This document shows positions 18,864-21,868 of a stretch of 21,868 bases of DNA, in pieces. Made by a program: the position numbers and the translations under genes. The notes below the pieces were generated by a model. That model searched no databases. It was not told the DNA's origin and worked only from the letters and a program-made list of their open reading frames with translations. Positions within the stretch are counted from its first letter, which is position 1. Each line of letters begins with the position of its first letter. The stretch is from Pigoraptor vietnamica (Eukaryota; Opisthokonta; Filasterea): the NCBI GenBank assembly GCA_943704525.1, contig CALSCQ010001396.1, positions 1-21,868 on the forward strand. The letters run 5' to 3'.

Positions 18864-21581
18864 ACCACCACCACCACCACCACCACAAGTGGAAGCATGC
18901 ACACAACACACGTGGACATGCCCACACACAACCAAGTAAAAAAGATGTTCGGCGACTGCAATGGAGCGGGCCACCCCAACACAAACAATAGCACGCGCAT
19001 CCAGCACACCAAGCGACACTTACATCCCACGAAGGACAGCTGGAAAGGCGGGTTGATGGGCTCGCACGTGACTCCCGCCCCGACCACAAGAAGAGTGGCA
19101 TCGACTGGCCACCCCTGCGCCAGGGGGTGGAGGGGATACGGCAGCGAACAGTACGCGTACGCATCGCTGAATGTGGGCGCGACAATCGAGTAGCCGAAGA
19201 GGGGAGAGTTCTTAAAGCCGCACACCAAGCTCCCCGAAGGATAAGACGCGGGAATGGGGAAGCGCACGCGAAACTCGACGTCCGCCGTCGTCTGAGGAGG
19301 GGCGACCGTGAAGGGACCGCATGCCGCTACAGGCGTGTCGATGGAAAGCAGGAGGGAGATACGAGTTAAACGAAGTATCCATTGGCGCTCGACAACAGAC
19401 GCGCAGTGACCATATACGAACGAGTTGAAGCACAAAGGATGAATGCAAATCCATTCACATGCAGAGAAATAGAAGGTGCCACAGCCTACACACGCGCACA
19501 CAACAACCCAAGACGACACAAAATTCCGGAGACGCATACGTTCGCACGCGCGGGTAATGTGATCGGCACTTACGCAGGCGCGCAGACTGGATGGCGATGT
19601 TCGCAGTGCCGAATTGTGGGGTCTTGTCGCACGTCGCGGAAAACGTTGTGTACGGCATGCCGGAGGGCAGCAGTCGCAGTTTCAAGTTCGCACCGGCGTT
19701 TGCCAACGGGGGCGTCTCGCACAAAATGAAACCGCGGCGAGTGAAAGCGGGCCGGCGGAACTCGGGCCTGTCCGACCGCCACACGCAGTCGTGAGCAAGG
19801 TTGGTGAGCCCGTGGACCTTGAGCACGTCGCGTGCGCGCCCGATTGAGACGAGGCTGGAGGTAACGATAGACGAAGGTAGGGATGCAGGATAGATGGTGC
19901 CGCACATTGCTGCACGCATGGAACGCAAAGGGTGAGACAAGGGATAAAGTCACAGGAACACTCACAACTGGAGAAGAATCATCCCCCCCCCCCCCCCCCC
20001 CCAAACACACACACACCACACAGAGACAGATGCATTCAAATACTGGTCCCACAAGCGCATAAACGCGCAGACACACTCGCAGGCCATGTCAAGCAGTGAC
20101 ACACGTTCCCCTCCCACCGAACGAGAGTCGGGTCCACGCAAGCGCTTCGCACGTGACCTGGGCGGTGGTGACTGCCACCTCGACTGCAAATGTCATCGAG
20201 GGCGGCTGGAAGGCCGAAAGAGGTGGCACGGAGCACGTGACCTTCACGCCGTCGTAGGATGCGTTCGTGCTAGACACGGGACTCGACGGCGACAGGCGCC
20301 ACCTGCACACGATCTGGTGCCCTCGCCGCACGGCCACGCCGAGGCGACCCCACGACCCGTACAACGTTACGGTCGACTCGGGAAAAATAAAGGGGGGCGC
20401 GGAGGTGACGCGGTTGCTGTCGCAGTAGAGGCCCAACCGCGCCACAGCCGTGTCTGCATTTCAATACGGATCATGTTTAGGGTTAGAAAATGGCCACGCG
20501 GCGGCGCAGGGTTGCGACGAGCGCGACGCCCTAGGAGTACATAGCAAACGGCCAGCTGTAGGAACGCGGGCATGTTTGCGCAGGTGCATACAACATCATG
20601 CGCGAACGGCGTATGCCAATTTTAGCCATACACACGCACACGTACACACACGCGCACGCGCATACATGCATACACACCCATGCCACACACACGCACACAC
20701 AGACCTGTTAAAGCCACCGAGTACGAAGCAAGAGCGCAGGGGCGCGGAGTGGGCGAAACGAGGGTGACGCGCACCGCGCCGGCAGTGTCGACGTCGGCCA
20801 TTGTGAGGCGGTCGGGAATGCGACACGATGCATAGAAACCGGTGGGCAAATTGGCGCCCGTGGACGCGGGCGTCGTGGCACCCGACGCGAACACGCAATA
20901 GACTGCGTTTGCACCGAAGTTGTCCGTGCGAGTAATGCGAACGTAGGGAACGAGGTCGTTCACGATCTCAAGGGTGGCAGTGCCGCTGGAGGTGAAAGCC
21001 TGACACGTTGAACCCCCAAACGACCCTAATGGGGGCAGAAGCACGTCGTCAGCGCAGACATCTCACAACAGAGGATGCATGCATAAGCACGTACCACAAA
21101 TGACTCACCACGCACACGCACCAGTCACATGCCCACATATAAACTCACGCCGCGTTGAAAGAGATGCGATGCCCCACACGAAATGGCCACACAGACACAC
21201 ACACAGACACACAGACACACACACACACACACACACTCTCTCTCTCTCTCTCACGCACGCACGCACGCACGCACGCACCGGCGGACGACGCAGTCATAGT
21301 CCTGGCGTCTTGGATCACTCGACCGCCCTTGAGGAGCTTTGACAAAGAAAACTTCGCAATCGAGTCCACGCTCGATGGTACAAGGATGGTCGTGTAGACG
21401 TTCCCGATCCCGTTGGGGAGGGGGAGAGCATCGGCGGGTGTGGCGACGCCCCTCCTCACGCCGTCCGTGTCCGTCACGACAGGTGTATAACCAACGGGGA
21501 CAACGAAGATGCCGCGAAGTGACCGGTCGATGCGCACACCGGAGATCGAGATCGGCGCGTTCGCGGCGTCCATTTGCGCGC
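15738..21581 (-). CDS. Receptor tyrosine kinase with repeat ectodomain (5' end off window)
   Basis: Thirteen exons are visible: 21581-21279, 21025-20705, 20453-20118, 19909-19574, 19326-19024, 18701-17598, 17405-17216, 17064-16858, 16755-16651, 16487-16419, 16299-16241, 16167-16100 and 15935-15738. They join in one frame of 1199 aa. The ectodomain has one repeat per exon in exons 1-5. Exon 6 holds a Cys-rich motif (CQYGFYFNSTTGCSPCTSSC), a possible SEA-like module, a Ser/Thr/Pro stalk, a Gly run and one membrane helix (about 17846-17911), then YRRRKA. The kinase has GAGNFGEV, VAIK, HRDLAARN, DFG, GGKIPIRWSAPEA and SDVWAFGVTIWE. HRDLAARN and the WSAPE context mark a tyrosine rather than a Ser/Thr kinase, and every catalytic residue I can check is present. 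Tyrosines flank the kinase on both sides. An upstream exon must exist, because exon 1 starts in phase 1. The ligand is unknown. Confidence 0.93.
17598..18701 (-). other. Membrane-proximal exon 6 of the receptor kinase
   Basis: This 1104-base exon codes in order for: an ephrin-receptor/GCC2-like Cys-rich motif (six cysteines in about 35 residues); about 120 residues with alternating strand and helix character (LRATIWRAVTQAL, ADIYVAFIA, AVVKDALTAFVV) that could be a SEA-like or ferredoxin-like fold; a Ser/Thr/Pro/Ala stalk likely to be O-glycosylated; a Gly-rich run; a single hydrophobic helix; and a cytoplasmic juxtamembrane region with NPYKNVEDYKDVENYVDV and EEYVVT. The SEA-like call is tentative. 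Its 5' boundary is less certain than the others. Confidence 0.7.
18787..18887 (-). repeat. (CA)n and (CCA)n tract in kinase intron 5
   Basis: On the plus strand (CA) runs cover 18787-18805 and 18810-18862 and pass into (CCA)n to 18887. In sense orientation this is (GGU)n then (GU)n within the intron 19023-18702. Confidence 0.95.
19983..20002 (-). repeat. C20 homopolymer (G20 in sense) in kinase intron 3
   Basis: A run of 20 C lies within the intron 20117-19910, followed on the plus strand by a short CA tract (about 20006-20021). The transcript would carry G20, able to form a quadruplex. Homopolymers of this length are also prone to sequencing error. Confidence 0.85.
20629..20702 (-). repeat. 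CA/CG-rich tract in kinase intron 2
   Basis: Imperfect (CA)n/(CG) repeats on the plus strand abut the donor of the intron 20704-20454. They read GU-rich in sense. Confidence 0.85.
21188..21278 (-). repeat. (CA)n, (CT)n and (ACGC)n tract at the donor of kinase intron 1
   Basis: On the plus strand (CA)n (21188-21235) is followed by (CT)n (to 21252) and (ACGC)n (to 21278). In sense orientation the donor gtgcgtgcgt begins the (GTGC)n run, so the splice site itself is part of the repeat. Confidence 0.9.
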
Positions 21582-21791
21582 CTGTCCAGGAATTGGCAAC
21601 TTAGTCAAGGGCGTACACACGTGACCAAGTCGTCTTTGCTCTCTGCTGGCGCACATGAAACTTGGGCAAGATGTGTGCATTGTGAGCGCAGGCATCTAAC
21701 AGTGAAAGCGCTCATCGATTGGATGTGATCGAAAAACGGAAACAATGCTCTCCCTTCCAGTCACCGAACGAGAGGCAAGAGAAAGCCGGGG

Positions 21792-21835
<44 letters not shown>

Positions 21836-21868
21836 TGTGGACGACGGGGGGGGGGGGGGGGGGGGGGG
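21582..21868. other. Right edge: no exon recognised, (GT)20 and G23
   Basis: Upstream of the first visible kinase exon no further exon could be placed. (GT)20 occupies 21795-21834 and a G23 run (21846-21868) ends the window, which looks like a contig end. The missing signal peptide and any further repeats must lie beyond. Confidence 0.6.

Larger units (their letters stand above)
19024..21025 (-). repeat. Four ectodomain repeats with a shared four-cysteine pattern
   Basis: Exons 2-5 (21025-20705, 20453-20118, 19909-19574, 19326-19024) each code for one unit of 100-112 aa. Each unit fits C-x(32-38)-C-x-[FW]-x(19-21)-C-x(2)-P-x(24-26)-C. Anchor pairs are YCVF/SCRIP, VCRW/TCSVP, DCVW/LCETP and VCGF/YCSLP. 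The central C-x-[FW] ... C-x-x-P part recalls IPT/TIG immunoglobulin-like folds of plexins and Met, but overall similarity is too low to be sure by eye. Exon 1 (21581-21279) has similar length but lacks the cysteines. Confidence 0.75.

Noticed and set aside
1-21868. tRNA or rRNA genes
   Set aside because: No cloverleaf with a TTCGANTC-type arm or rRNA core segment was recognised on either strand.

Overview
The window looks like nuclear DNA of a GC-rich, intron-rich unicellular eukaryote, most likely a unicellular relative of animals (choanoflagellate- or filasterean-like). This is an inference from gene content: a receptor-type tyrosine kinase with repeated extracellular domains and an F-BAR/HR1/SH3 protein of the CIP4/TOCA type occur together, introns are mostly about 60-400 bp with GT-AG ends, and long (GT)n/(CA)n tracts are common. 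The species cannot be named from the sequence.

Left third (1-4818): an accessory-looking stretch. It holds a two-exon orphan gene on the minus strand (3113-2048, 249 aa, no family recognised), a diverged and broken second copy of it (about 150-1080) with a 29-bp tandem array, a fold-back inverted repeat (3164-3479), and two patches of coding-like but scrambled plus-strand sequence (1199-1820 and 3550-4390).

Middle (4819-12995): three well-supported housekeeping/cytoskeletal genes. A 9-exon TOCA/CIP4-like gene (+, 524 aa) is convergent with a 6-exon REEP gene (-, 409 aa). REEP is head to head with an 8-exon CDC123 gene (+, 354 aa) across a 636-bp shared promoter region carrying CCAAT boxes, two CACGTG boxes and a 22-bp near-palindrome. 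CDC123 has a GC-AG intron.

Right third (13279-21868): two minus-strand genes in tandem. One is a 6-exon cation diffusion facilitator with the DxxxD/DxxxD signature of manganese transporters (496 aa). The other is a 13-exon (visible) receptor tyrosine kinase whose 5' end runs off the window (1199 aa visible). Its ectodomain is an array of repeats, one per exon, every exon boundary in phase 1, followed by a cysteine-rich motif, a possible SEA-like module, a Ser/Thr/Pro/Gly stalk, one membrane helix, a juxtamembrane ladder of YxxV tyrosines and a complete tyrosine kinase domain.

The genes are not an operon-like system. A functional link that is plausible but only inferred is receptor tyrosine kinase signalling to TOCA-driven membrane/actin remodelling. 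The least expected features are the phase-1 exon array with a four-cysteine repeat, the orphan gene family, and the consistent GU-rich sense-strand bias of intronic microsatellites on both strands. All splice sites were deduced by hand from GT/AG dinucleotides, phase continuity and family resemblance; no transcript evidence was available.
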